DNA of 64,000 bases from Pachydiplax longipennis (lineage: Eukaryota > Arthropoda > Insecta > Odonata > Libellulidae), in assembly GCA_036926295.1 (NCBI GenBank), contig JAVFKF010000045.1:496001-560000 (forward strand), given 5' to 3'. Position 1 is the stretch's first letter. Each line of letters opens with the position of its first letter. The notes beneath the pieces are model-generated. The model was not told the DNA's origin. It did not search any database and worked only from the letters and a program-made list of their open reading frames with translations. This document shows positions 37,304 to 50,520 of this stretch, one piece after another. The translations under genes and the position numbers were made by a program.

Positions 37304-39431
37304 ACGAAAAATATGTGATTTTTAGTGTAACCCTTTCCGAAAATTTTCAAGTATCTCGAAAAATTTCACTTTTTTTGACGTGAAAACTTTTTGATATCTA
37401 TGATTATTCGTATTTCCATTGAATTCAGAACGCTTCGCAAAAAAATCGCACGTTATTTCGAAATATAACGAAGAAATAGAGGTTTCGGCAGCCAGCTTTT
37501 CCACAATTTATGATACATTTGGAAAAAAAGGACGTTTTTTGAGCGGATTTTTTCTCAGCATTTAAGATATACCATAAATCTATTAAGGTATGACGTTTTG
37601 CAACAAAAGCGGTTAATAATTGCGATAAATCACGAAAAATATGTGATTTTTAGAGTAACCGTTTCCGAAAAGTTTCAATTATCTCGAAAAATTTCACTTT
37701 TTTTGACGTGAAAACTTTTTCATATTTATCATTGTTCGTATTTCCATTGAATTCAGAACGCTTCGCAAAAAAATCGCACGTAATTTCGAAATGTAAGGAA
37801 GAAATTTGGGTTTCGGCAGCTAGCTTTTCCACAATTTATGATACATTTGGAAAAAAAGGACGTTTTTTGAGCGGATTTTTTCTAAGCATTTAAGATATAC
37901 CATAAATCTATTAAATTATGAACGTTTTGCAACAAAAGCGGTTAATAATTTCGAAAAATTACGAAAAATATTTGATTTTTAGAGTAGTCGTTTCCGAAAA
38001 GTTTCAATTATCTCGAAAAATTTCACTTTTTTTGACGTGAATACATTTTGATATTCATGATTATTCGTATTTCCATTGAATTCAGAAGGATTCGCAAAAA
38101 AATCGCACGTTATTTCGAAATATAACGAAGAAATCGAGGTTTCGGCAGCCAGCTTTTCCACAATTTATGATACATTTGGAAAAAAAGGACGTTTTTTGAG
38201 CGGATTTTTTCTCAGCATTTAAGATATACCATAAATCTATTAAATTATGAACGTTTTGCAACAAAACCGGTTAATAATTTCGATAAATCACGAAAAATAT
38301 GTGATTTTTAGAGTAACCGTTTCCGAAAAGTTTCAATTATCTCGAAAAATTTCACTTTTTTTGACGTGAAAACTTTTTGATATCTATCATTGTTCGTATT
38401 TCCATTGAATTCAGAACGCTTCGCAAAAAAATCGCACGTAATTTCGAAATGTTACGAAGTAATTGTGGATTCGGCAACTAGCGTTTCAACAATTTATGAT
38501 ATATTTGGAAAAAAAAGACGTTTTTTGAGCGGATTTTTTCTCAGCATTTAAGATATACCATAAATCTATAAAATTATGAACGTTTTCTAACAAAAGCGGT
38601 TAATAATTTCGATAAATCACGAAAAATATGTGATTTTTAGAGTAACCGTTTCCGAAAAGTTTCAATTATCTCGAAAAATTTCACTTTTCTGACGTGAAAA
38701 CTTTTTGATATCTATCATTGTTCGTATTTCCATTGAATTCAGAACGCTTCGCAAAAAAATCGCACGTAATTTCGAAATGTTACGAAGAAATTGTGGTTTC
38801 GGCAGCTAGCTTTTCCACAATTTATGATACATTTGGAAAAAAAAGACGTGTTTTGAGCGGATTTTTTCTCAGCATTTAAGATATGCCATAAATCCATTAA
38901 ATTATGAACGTTTTGCAACAAAAGCGGTTAAAAATTTCGAAAAATTACGAAAAATATTTGATTTTTAGAGTAGTCGTTTCCGAAAAGTTTCAATTATCTC
39001 GAAAAATTTCACTTTTTTTGACGTGAAAACATTTTGATATTCATGATTATTCGTATTTCCATTGAATTCAGAACGCTTCGCAAAAAAATCGCACGTTATG
39101 TCGAAATATAACGAAGAAATTGAGGTTTCGGCAGCCAGCTTTTCCACAATTTATGATACATTTGGAAAAAAAGGACGTTTTTTGAGCGGATTTTTTCTCA
39201 GCATTTAAGATATACCATAAATCTATTAAATTATGAACGTTTTGCAACAAAAGAGGTTAATAATTTCGAAAAATTACGAAAAATATGTGATTTTTAGAGT
39301 AACAGTTTCCGAAAAGTTTCAATTATCTCGAAAAATTTCACTTTTTTTGACGTGAAAACTTTTTCATATTTATCATTGTTCGTATTTCCATTGAATTCAG
39401 AACGCTTCGCAAAAAAATCGCACGTAATTTC
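37304..39431. repeat. 7-monomer tandem duplication, copy 2
   Basis: This lies immediately next to copy 1 and in the same orientation. Every rare marker is repeated: AAGGTATGACG, CAAAACCGG, GAAGTAATTG, GACGTGTTTTGAGC and CGTTATGTCG. It parts from copy 1 near 39,431, where A1 (GTAAGGAAG) continues instead of the A6 sequence found at 37,130. Confidence 0.85.
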
Positions 39432-40686
39432 GAAATGTAAGGAAGAAATTTGGGTTTCGGCAGCTAGCTTTTCCACAATTTATGATACATTTGGAAAAAA
39501 AGGACGTTTTTTGAGCGGATTTTTTCTAAGCATTTAAGATATACCATAAATCTATTAAATTATGAACGTTTTGCAACAAAAGCAGTTAATAATTTCGAAA
39601 CATTTCGAAAAATATGTGATTTTTAGTGTAACCGTTTCCGAAAATTTTCAAGTATCTCGAAAAATTTCACTTATTTTGACGTGAAAACTTTTTGGTATCT
39701 ATGATTATTCGTATTGCCATTGAATTGAGAACGCTTCGCAAAAAAATCGCACGTAATTTCGAAATGTTACGAAGTAATTGTGGATTCGGCAACTAGCGTT
39801 TCCACAATTTATGATATATTTGGAAAAAAAAGACGTTTTTTGAGCGGATTTTTTCTCAGCATTTAAGATATACTATAAATCTATTAAATTATGAACGTTT
39901 TGCAACAAAAGCGGTTAATACTTTCGATAAATCACGAAAAATATGTGATTTTTAGAGTAACCGTTTCCGAAAAGTTTCAATTATCTCGAAAAATTTCACT
40001 TTTCTGACGTGAAAACTTTTTGATATCTATCATTGTTCGTATTTCCATTGAATTCAGAACGCTTCGCAAAATAATCGCACGTAATTTCGAAATGTTACGA
40101 AGAAATTGTGGTTTCGGCAGCTAGCTTTTCCACAATTTATGATACATTTGGAAAAAAAAGACGTTTTTTGAGCGGATTTTTTCTCAGCATTTAAGATATG
40201 CCATAAATCCATTAAATTATGAACGTTTTGCAACAAAAGCGGTTAAAAATTTCGAAAATTTACGAAATATATGTGATTTTTAGTGCAACCGTTTCCGAAA
40301 ATTTTCCATTATCTCGAAAAGCTTCATATTTATTCACGTGAAAACTTTTTGATATCTATGATTATTCGTATTTCCATTGAATTGAGAACGCTTCGCAAAA
40401 AAATCTCACGTAATTTCGAAATGTAACGAAGAAACTGTGGTTTCGGCAGCTAGCGTTTCCGCATTTTATGATATATTTGGAAAAAAAAGACGTTTTATGA
40501 GCGGATTTTTTCTCAGCATTTAAGATATACCATAAATCTATTAAATTATGAACGTTTTGCAACAAAAGAGGTTAATAATTTCGAAAAATTACGAAAAATA
40601 TGTGATTTTTAGAGTAACAGTTTCCGAAAAGTTTCAATTATCTCGAAAAATTTCACTTTTTTTGACGTGAAAACTTTTTCATATTT
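39432..40686. repeat. Satellite monomers between the 7- and 13-monomer duplications
   Basis: About four monomers: A1, an A5/A2 hybrid (GTATTGCCATTG with GAAGTAATTGTGGATTCGG), A6 with CAAAATAATCG at 40,069, and an A3-like copy with TCTCACG and GACGTTTTATGAGC at 40,500. AGTGCAACCG at 40,283 is a private change. No other kind of sequence is present. Confidence 0.75.
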
Positions 40687-43600
40687 ATCATTGTTCGTAT
40701 TTCCATTGAATTCAGAACGCTTCGCAAAAAAATCGCACGTAATTTCGAAATGTAAGGAAGAAATTTGGGTTTCGGCAGCTAGCTTTTCCACAATTTATGA
40801 TACATTTGGAAAAAAAGGACGTTTTTTGAGCGGATTTTTTCTAAGCATTTAAGATATACCATAAATCTATTAAATTATGAACGTTTTGCAACAAAAGCAG
40901 TTAATAATTTCGAAACATTTCGAAAAATATGTGATTTTTAGTGTAACCGTTTCCGAAAATTTTCAAGTATCTCGAAAAATTTCACTTATTTTGACGTGAA
41001 AACTTTTTGATATCTATCATTGTTCGTATTTCCATTGAATTCAGAACGCTTCTCAAAAAAATCGCACGTAATTTCGAAATGTTACGAAGTAATTGTGGAT
41101 TCGGCAACTAGCGTTTCCACAATTTATGATATATTTGGAAAAAAAAGACGTTTTTTGAGCGGATTTTTTCTCAGCATTTAAGATATACTATAAATCTATT
41201 AAATTATGAACGTTTTGCAACAAAAGCGGTTAATACTTTCGATAAATCACGAAAAATATGTGATTTTTAGAGTAACCGTTTCCGAAAAGTTTCAATTATC
41301 TCGAAAAATTTCACTTTTCTGACGTGAAAACTTTTTGATATCTATCATTGTTCGTATTTCCATTGAATTCAGAACGCTTCGCAAAAAAATCGCACGTAAT
41401 TTCGAAATGTTACGAAGAAATTGTGGTTTCGGCAGCTAGCTTTTCCACAATTTATGATACATTTGGAAAAAAAAGACGTTTTTTGAGCGGATTTTTTCTC
41501 AGCATTTAAGATATGCCATAAATCCATTAAATTATGAACGTTTCTAACAAAAGCGGTTAAAAATTTCGAAAAATTACGAAATATATGTGATTTTTAGTGT
41601 AACCGTTTCCGAAAATTTTCCATTATCTCGAAAAACTTCATATTTTTTCACGTGAAAACTTTTTGATATCTATGATTATTCGTATTTCCATTGAATTGAG
41701 AATGTTTCGCAAAAAAATCTCACGTAATTTCGAAATATAACGAAGAAATTGGGGTTTCGGCAGCTAGCGTTTCCACAATTTATGATATATTTGGAAAAAA
41801 AAGACGTTTTTTGAGCGGATTTTTTCTCAGCATTTAAGATATACCATAAATCTATTAAATTATGAACGTTTTGCAACAAAAGCGGTTAATAATTTCGAAA
41901 AATTACGAAAAATATTTGATTTTTAGAGTAGTCGTTTCCGAAAAGTTTCAATTATCTCGAAAAATTTCACTTTTTTTGACGTGAAAACATTTTGATATTC
42001 ATGATTATTCGTATTTCCATTGAATTCAGAACGCTTCGCAAAAAAATCGCACGTTATGTCGAAATATAACGAAGAAATTGAGGTTTCGGCAGCCAGCTTT
42101 TCCACAATTTATGATACATTTGGAAAAAAAGGACGTTTTTTGAGCGGATTTTTTCTCAGCATTTAAGATATACCATAAATCTATTAAATTATGAACGTTT
42201 TGCAACAAAAGAGGTTAATAATTTCGAAAAATTACGAAAAATATGTGATTTTTAGAGTAACAGTTTCCGAAAAGTTTCAATTATCTCGAAAAATTTCACT
42301 TTTTTTGACGTGAAAACTTTTTCATATTTATCATTGTTCGTATTTCGATTGAATTCAGAACGCTTCGCAAAAAAATCGCACGTAATTTCGAAATGTAAGG
42401 AAGAAATTTGGGTTTCGGCAGCTAGCTTTTCCACAATTTATGATACATTTGGAAAAAAAGGACGTTTTTTGAGCGGATTTTTTGTAAGCATTTAAGATAT
42501 ACCATAAATCTATTAAATTATGAACGTTTTGCAACAAAAGCAGTTAATAATTTCGAAACATTTCGAAAAATATGTGATTTTTAGTGTAACCGTTTCCGAA
42601 AATTTTCAAGTATCTCGAAAAATTTCACTTATTTTGACGTGAAAACTTTTTGGTATCTATGATTATTCGTATTGCCATTGAATTGAGAACGCTTCGCAAA
42701 AAAATCGCACGTTATTTCGAAATGTTACGAAGAAATTGTGGTTTCGGCTGCTAGCGTTTCCACAATTTATGATATATTTGGAAAAAAAAGACGTTTTTTT
42801 AGCGGATTTTTTCTCAGCATTTAACATATACCATAAATCTATTAAATTATGAACGTTTTCTAACAAAAGCGGTTAATAATTTCGATAAATCACGAAAAAT
42901 ATGTGATTTTTAGAGTAACCGTTTCCGAAAAGTTTCAATTATCTCGAAAAATTTAACTTTTCTGACGTGAAAACTTTTTGATATCTATCATTGTTCGTAT
43001 TTCCATTGAATTCAGAACGCTTCGCAAAATAATCGCACGTAATTTCGAAATGTTACGAAGAAATTGTGGTTTCGGCAGCTAGCTTTTCCACAATTTATGA
43101 TACATTTGGAATAAAAAGACGTTTTTTGAGCGGATTTTTTCTCAGCATTTAAGATATGCCATAAATCCATTAAATTATGAACGTTTTGCAACAAAAGCGG
43201 TTAAAAATTTCGAAAATTTACGAAATATATGTGATTTTTAGTGTAACCGTTTCCGAAAATTTTCCATTATCTCGAAAAACTTTATATTTTTTCACGTGAA
43301 AACTTTTTGATATCTATGATTATTCGTATTTCCATTGAATTGAGAACGCTTCGCAAAAAAATCTCACGTAATTTCGAAATGTAACGAAGAAACTGTGGTT
43401 TCGGCAGCTAGCGTTTCCGCATTTTATGATATATTTGGAAAAAAAAGACGTTTTTTGAGCGGATTTTTTCTCAGCATTTAAGATATACCATAAATCTATT
43501 AAATTATGAACGTTTTGCAACAAAAGCGGTTAATAATTTCGAAAAATTACGAAAAATATATGATTTTTAGAGTAATTGTTTCCGAAAAGTTTCAATTATC

Positions 43601-44959
43601 TCGAAAAATTTCACTTTTTTTGACGTGAAAACTTTTTGATATCTATGATTATTCGTATTTCCATTGAATTCAGAACGCTTCGCAAAAAAATCGCACGTTA
43701 TTTCGAAATATAACGAAGAAATAGAGGTTTCGGCAGCCAGCTTTTCCACAATTTATGATACATTTGGAAAAAAAGGACGTTTTTTGAGCGGATTTTTTCT
43801 CAGCATTTAAGATATACCATAAATCTATTAAAGTATGACGTTTTGCAACAAAAGCGGTTAATAATTGCGATAAATCACGAAAAATATGTGATTTTTAGAG
43901 TAACCGTTTCCGAAAAGTTTCAATTATCTCGAAAAATTTCACTTTTTTTGACGTGAAAACTTTTTCATATTTATCATTGTTCGTATTTCCATTGAATTCA
44001 GAACGCTTCGCAAAAAAATCGCACGTAATTTCGAAATGTAAGGAAGAAATTTGGGTTTCGGCAGCTAGCTTTTCCACAATTTATGATACATTTGGAAAAA
44101 AAGGACGTTTTTTGAGCGGATTTTTTCTAAGCATTTAAGATATACCATAAATCTATTAAATTATGAACGTTTTGCAACAAAAGCGGTTAATAATTTCGAA
44201 ACATTTCGAAAAATATGTGATTTTTAGTGTAACCGTTTCCGAAAATTTTCAAGTATCTCGAAAAATTTCACTTATTTTGACGTGAAAACTTTTTGGTATC
44301 TATGATTATTCGTATTTCCATTGAATTGAGAATGTTTCGCAAAAAAATCTCACGTAATTTCGAAATATAACGAAGAAATTGGGGTTTCGGCAGCTAGCGT
44401 TTCCACAATTTATGATATATTTGGAAAAAAAAGACGTTTTTTGAGCGGATTTTTTCTCAGCATTTAAGATATACCATAAATCTATTAAATTATGAACGTT
44501 TTGCAACAAAAGCGGTTAATAATTTCGAAAAATTACGAAAAATATTTGATTTTTAGAGTAGTCGTTTCCGAAAAGTTTCAATTATCTCGAAAAATTTCAC
44601 TTTTTTTGACGTGAAAACATTTTGATATTCATGATTATTCGTATTTCCATTGAATTCCGAAGGATTCGCAAAAAAATCGCACGTTATTTCGAAATATAAC
44701 GAAGAAATCGAGGTTTTGGCAGCCAGCTTTTCCACAATTTATGATACATTTGGAAAGAAAGGACGTTTTTTGAGCGGATATTTTCTCAGCATTTAAGATA
44801 TACCATAAATCTATTAAATTATGAACGTTTTGCAACAAAAGCGGTTAATAATTTCGATAAATCACGAAAAATATGTGATTTTTAGAGTAACCGTTTCCGA
44901 AAAGTTTCAATTATCTCGAAAAATTTCACTTTTTTTGACGTGAAAACTTTTTGATATCT
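40687..44959. repeat. 13-monomer tandem duplication, copy 1 (4,273 bp)
   Basis: Positions 40,687-44,217 match 44,960-48,490 at a constant offset of 4,273 bp over about 3.5 kb. Shared markers: CATACTATAAATC, GTTAATACTTTCG, the shortened ACGTTTCTAACAAAAG (41,539 and 45,812), GTATTTCGATTG (42,341 and 46,614), GACGTTTTTTTAGCGG (42,790 and 47,063) and AAACTTTATATTTTTTC (43,278 and 47,551). Private to this copy: GCTTCTCAAAAAA at 41,047, ATTTAACTTTTCTG at 42,951 and GGAATAAAAAG at 43,109. The last 740 bp are not repeated in copy 2. Confidence 0.87.
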
Positions 44960-47900
44960 ATCATTGTTCGTATTTCCATTGAATTCAGAACGCTTCGCAA
45001 AAAAATCGCACGTAATTTCGAAATGTAAGGAAGAAATTTGGGTTTCGGCAGCTAGCTTTTCCACAATTTATGATACATTTGGAAAAAAAGGACGTTTTTT
45101 GAGCGGATTTTTTCTAAGCATTTAAGATATACCATAAATCTATTAAATTATGAACGTTTTGCAACAAAAGCAGTTAATAATTTCGAAACATTTCGAAAAA
45201 TATGTGATTTTTAGTGTAACCGTTTCCGAAAATTTTCAAGTATCTCGAAAAATTTCACTTATTTTGACGTGAAAACTTTTTGATATCTATCATTGTTCGT
45301 ATTTCCATTGAATTCAGAACGCTTCGCAAAAAAATCGCACGTAATTTCGAAATGTTACGAAGTAATTGTGGATTCGGCAACTAGCGTTTCCACAATTTAT
45401 GATATATTTGGAAAAAAAAGACGTTTTTTGAGCGGATTTTTTCTCAGCATTTAAGATATACTATAAATCTATTAAATTATGAACGTTTTGCAACAAAAGC
45501 GGTTAATACTTTCGATAAATCACGAAAAATATGTGATTTTTAGAGTAACCGTTTCCGAAAAGTTTCAATTATCTCGAAAAATTTCACTTTTCTGACGTGA
45601 AAACTTTTTGATATCTATCATTGTTCGTATTTCCATTGAATTCAGAACGCTTCGCAAAAAAATCGCACGTAATTTCGAAATGTTACGAAGAAATTGTGGT
45701 TTCGGCAGCTAGCTTTTCCACAATTTATGATACATTTGGAAAAAAAAGACGTTTTTTGAGCGGATTTTTTCTCAGCATTTAAGATATGCCATAAATCCAT
45801 TAAATTATGAACGTTTCTAACAAAAGCGGTTAAAAATTTCGAAAAATTACGAAATATATGTGATTTTTAGTGTAACCGTTTCCGAAAATTTTCCATTATC
45901 TCGAAAAACTTCATATTTTTTCACGTGAAAACTTTTTGATATCTATGATTATTCGTATTTCCATTGAATTGAGAATGTTTCGCAAAAAAATCTCACGTAA
46001 TTTCGAAATATAACGAAGAAATTGGGGTTTCGGCAGCTAGCGTTTCCACAATTTATGATATATTTGGAAAAAAAAGACGTTTTTTGAGCGGATTTTTGCT
46101 CAGCATTTAAGATATACCATAAATCTATTAAATTATGAACGTTTTGCAACAAAAGCGGTTAATAATTTCGAAAAATTACGAAAAATATTTGATTTTTAGA
46201 GTAGTCGTTTCCGAAAAGTTTCAATTATCTCGAAAAATTTCACTTTTTTTGACGTGAAAACATTTTGATATTCATGATTATTCGTATTTCCATTGAATTC
46301 AGAACGCTTCGCAAAAAAATCGCACGTTATGTCGAAATATAACGAAGAAATTGAGGTTTCGGCAGCCAGCTTTTCCACAATTTATGATACATTTGGAAAA
46401 AAAGGACGTTTTTTGAGCGGATTTTTTCTCAGCATTTAAGATATACCATAAATCTATTAAATTATGAACGTTTTGCAACAAAAGAGGTTAATAATTTCGA
46501 AAAATTACGAAAAATATGTGATTTTTAGAGTAACAGTTTCCGAAAAGTTTCAATTATCTCGAAAAATTTCACTTTTTTTGACGTGAAAACTTTTTCATAT
46601 TTATCATTGTTCGTATTTCGATTGAATTCAGAACGCTTCGCAAAAAAATCGCACGTAATTTCGAAATGTAAGGAAGAAATTTGGGTTTCGGCAGCTAGCT
46701 TTTCCACAATTTATGATACATTTGGAAAAAAAGGACGTTTTTTGAGCGGATTTTTTGTAAGCATTTAAGATATACCATAAATCTATTAAATTATGAACGT
46801 TTTGCAACAAAAGCAGTTAATAATTTCGAAACATTTCGAAAAATATGTGATTTTTAGTGTAACCGTTTCCGAAAATTTTCAAGTATCTCGAAAAATTTCA
46901 CTTATTTTGACGTGAAAACTTTTTGGTATCTATGATTATTCGTATTGCCATTGAATTGAGAACGCTTCGCAAAAAAATCGCACGTTATTTCGAAATGTTA
47001 CGAAGAAATTGTGGTTTCGGCTGCTAGCGTTTCCACAATTTATGATATATTTGGAAAAAAAAGACGTTTTTTTAGCGGATTTTTTCTCAGCATTTAACAT
47101 ATACCATAAATCTATTAAATTATGAACGTTTTCTAACAAAAGCGGTTAATAATTTCGATAAATCACGAAAAATATGTGATTTTTAGAGTAACCGTTTCCG
47201 AAAAGTTTCAATTATCTCGAAAAATTTCACTTTTCTGACGTGAAAACTTTTTGATATCTATCATTGTTCGTATTTCCATTGAATTCAGAACGCTTCGCAA
47301 AATAATCGCACGTAATTTCGAAATGTTACGAAGAAATTGTGGTTTCGGCAGCTAGCTTTTCCACAATTTATGATACATTTGGAAAAAAAAGACGTTTTTT
47401 GAGCGGATTTTTTCTCAGCATTTAAGATATGCCATAAATCCATTAAATTATGAACGTTTTGCAACAAAAGCGGTTAAAAATTTCGAAAATTTACGAAATA
47501 TATGTGATTTTTAGTGTAACCGTTTCCGAAAATTTTCCATTATCTCGAAAAACTTTATATTTTTTCACGTGAAAACTTTTTGATATCTATGATTATTCGT
47601 ATTTCCATTGAATTGAGAACGCTTCGCAAAAAAATCTCACGTAATTTCGAAATGTAACGAAGAAACTGTGGTTTCGGCAGCTAGCGTTTCCGCATTTTAT
47701 GATATATTTGGAAAAAAAAGACGTTTTTTGAGCGGATTTTTTCTCAGCATTTAAGATATACCATAAATCTATTAAATTATGAACGTTTTGCAACAAAAGC
47801 GGTTAATAATTTCGAAAAATTACGAAAAATATATGATTTTTAGAGTAATTGTTTCCGAAAAGTTTCAATTATCTCGAAAAATTTCACTTTTTTTGACGTG

Positions 47901-48490
47901 AAAACTTTTTGATATCTATGATTATTCGTATTTCCATTGAATTCAGAACGCTTCGCAAAAAAATCGCACGTTATTTCGAAATATAACGAAGAAATAGAGG
48001 TTTCGGCAGCCAGCTTTTCCACAATTTATGATACATTTGGAAAAAAAGGACGTTTTTTGAGCGGATTTTTTCTCAGCATTTAAGATATACCATAAATCTA
48101 TTAAAGTATGACGTTTTGCAACAAAAGCGGTTAATAATTGCGATAAATCACGAAAAATATGTGATTTTTAGAGTAACCGTTTCCGAAAAGTTTCAATTAT
48201 CTCGAAAAATTTCACTTTTTTTGACGTGAAAACTTTTTCATATTTATCATTGTTCGTATTTCCATTGAATTCAGAACGCTTCGCAAAAAAATCGCACGTA
48301 ATTTCGAAATGTAAGGAAGAAATTTGGGTTTCGGCAGCTAGCTTTTCCACAATTTATGATACATTTGGAAAAAAAGGACGTTTTTTGAGCGGATTTTTTC
48401 TAAGCATTTAAGATATACCATAAATCTATTAAATTATGAACGTTTTGCAACAAAAGCGGTTAATAATTTCGAAACATTTCGAAAAATATG
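44960..48490. repeat. 13-monomer tandem duplication, copy 2
   Basis: This begins inside a hybrid monomer near 44,960: its B half is the GATATCTATC form while its A half is A1. It ends near 48,490, where TTTTTAGAGTAACC replaces the TTTTTAGTGTAACC of copy 1. Private changes include GATTTTTGCTCAGC at 46,091. The very low divergence from copy 1 shows a recent event. Confidence 0.87.
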
Positions 48491-49177
48491 TGATTTTTAG
48501 AGTAACCGTTTCCGAAAAGTTTCAATTATCTCGAAAAATTTCACTTTTTTTGACGTGAAAACTTTTTGATATCCATCATTGTTCGTATTTCCATTGAATT
48601 AAGAACGCTTCGCAAAAAAATCGCACGTAATTTCGAAATGTTACGAAGTAATTGTGGATTCGGCAACTAGCGTTTCCACAATTTATGATATATTTGGAAA
48701 AAAAAGACGTTTTTTGAGCGGATTTTTTTCTCAGCATTTAAGATATACCATAAATCTATTAAATTATGAACGTTTTCTAACAAAAGCGGTTAATAATTTC
48801 GATAAATCACGAAAAATATGTGATTTTTAGAGTAACCGTTTCCGAAAAGTTTCAATTATCTCGAAAAATTTACCTTTTCTGACGTGAAAACTTTTTGATA
48901 TCTATCATTGTTCGTATTTCCATTGAATTCAGAACGCTTCGCAAAAAAATCGCACGTAATTTCGAAATGTTACGAAGAAATTGTGGTTTCGGCAGCTAGC
49001 TTTTCCACAATTTATGATACATTTGGAAAAAAAAGACGTTTCTTGAGCGGATTTTTTCTCAGCATTTAAGATATACCATAAATCTATTAAATTATGAACG
49101 TTTTGCAACAAAAGCGGTTAATAATTTCGAAAAATTACGAAAAATATTTGATTTTTAGAGTAGTCGTTTCCGAAAAG
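48491..49177. repeat. Satellite monomers between the 13- and 2-monomer duplications
   Basis: About two monomers. The first is A2-like (GAAGTAATTGTGGATTCGG with GCGTTTCCAC) and has one extra T in the T-tract at 48,723. The second resembles A6 at its start but ends in the ATACCATAAATC form, with GACGTTTCTTGAGC at 49,036 and ATTTACCTTTTCTG at 48,869. Confidence 0.75.
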
Positions 49178-49835
49178 TTTCAATTATCTCGAAAAATTTC
49201 ACTTTTTTTGACGTGAAAACATTTTGATATTCATGATTATTCGTATTTCCATTGAATTCAGAACGCTTCGCAAAAAAATCGCACGTTATGTCGAAATATA
49301 ACGAAGAAATTGAGGTTTCGGCAGCCAGCTTGTCCACAATTTATGATACATTTGGAAAAAAAGGACGTTTTTTGAGCTGATTTTTTCTCAGCATTTAAGA
49401 TATACCATAAATCTATTAAATTATGAACGTTTTGCAACAAAAGAGGTTAATAATTTCGAAAAATTACGAAAAATATGTGATTTTTAGAGTAACAGTTTCC
49501 GAAAAGTTTCAATTATCTCGAAAAATTTCACTTTTTTTGACGTGAAAACTTTTTCGTATTTATCATTGTTCGTATTTCCATTGAATTCAGAACGCTTCGG
49601 AAAAAAATCGCACGTAATTTCGAAATGTAAGGAAGAAATTTGGGTTTCGGCAGCTAGCTTTTCCACAATTTATGATACATTTGGAAAAAAAGGACGTTTT
49701 TTGAGCGGATTTTTTCTAAGCATTTAAGATATACCATAAATCTATTAAATTATAAACGTTTTGCAACAAAAGCAGTTAATAATTTGGAAACATTTCGAAA
49801 AATATGTGATTTTTAGTGTAACCGTTTCCGAAAAT
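49178..49835. repeat. 2-monomer tandem duplication, copy 1 (658 bp)
   Basis: Positions 49,178 onward match 49,836 onward at offset 658 bp. Markers found only in this pair are CAGCTTGTCCAC (49,326 and 49,985), TTTTGAGCTGATT (49,371 and 50,030), TTTTTCGTATTTATC (49,550 and 50,208) and TTATAAACG (49,749 and 50,407). Private to copy 1: GCTTCGGAAAAAAATCG and AATTTGGAAAC. Confidence 0.85.
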
Positions 49836-50520
49836 TTTCAATTATCTCGAAAAATTTCACTTTTTTTGACGTGAAAACATTTTGATATTCATGATTATTC
49901 GTATTTCCATTGAATTCAGAACGCTTCGCAAAAAAATCGCACGTTATGTCGAAATATAACGAAGAAATTTAGGTTTCGGCAGCCAGCTTGTCCACAATTT
50001 ATGATACATTTGGAAAAAAAGGACGTTTTTTGAGCTGATTTTTTCTCAGCATTTAAGATATACCATAAATCTATTAAATTATGAACGTTTTGCAACAAAA
50101 GAGGTTAATAATTTCGATAAATTACGAAAAATATGTGATTTTTAGATTAACAGTTTCCGAAAAGTTTCAATTATCTCGAAAAATTTCACTTTTTTTGACG
50201 TGAAAACTTTTTCGTATTTATCATTGTTCGTATTTCCATTGAATTCAGAACGCTTCGCAAAAAAATCGCACGTAATTTCGAAATGTAAGGAAGAAATTTG
50301 GGTTTCGGCAGCTAGCTTTTCCACAATTTATGATACATTTGGAAAAAAAGGACGTTTTTTGAGCGGATTTTTTCTAAGCATTTAAGATATACCATAAATC
50401 TATTAAATTATAAACGTTTTGCAACAAAAGCAGTTAATAATTTCGAAACATTTCGAAAAATATGTGATTTTTAGTGTAACCGTTTCCGAAAATTTTCAAT
50501 TATCTCGAAAAATTTCACTT
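49836..50520. repeat. 2-monomer tandem duplication, copy 2
   Basis: This adjoins copy 1. Private substitutions are GAAATTTAGG at 49,965 (GAAATTGAGG in copy 1) and TTTTTAGATTAACAG at 50,139. It parts from copy 1 near 50,515, where CACTTTTCTGACG replaces CACTTTTTTTGACG. It is the shortest clear duplication in the window. Confidence 0.85.

Noticed and set aside
35003..48490. Near-identical tandem blocks dismissed outright as assembly artefacts
   Set aside because: Each copy carries its own private substitutions and the blocks have different lengths, which favours real duplications. Spanning long reads are still needed to exclude an error.
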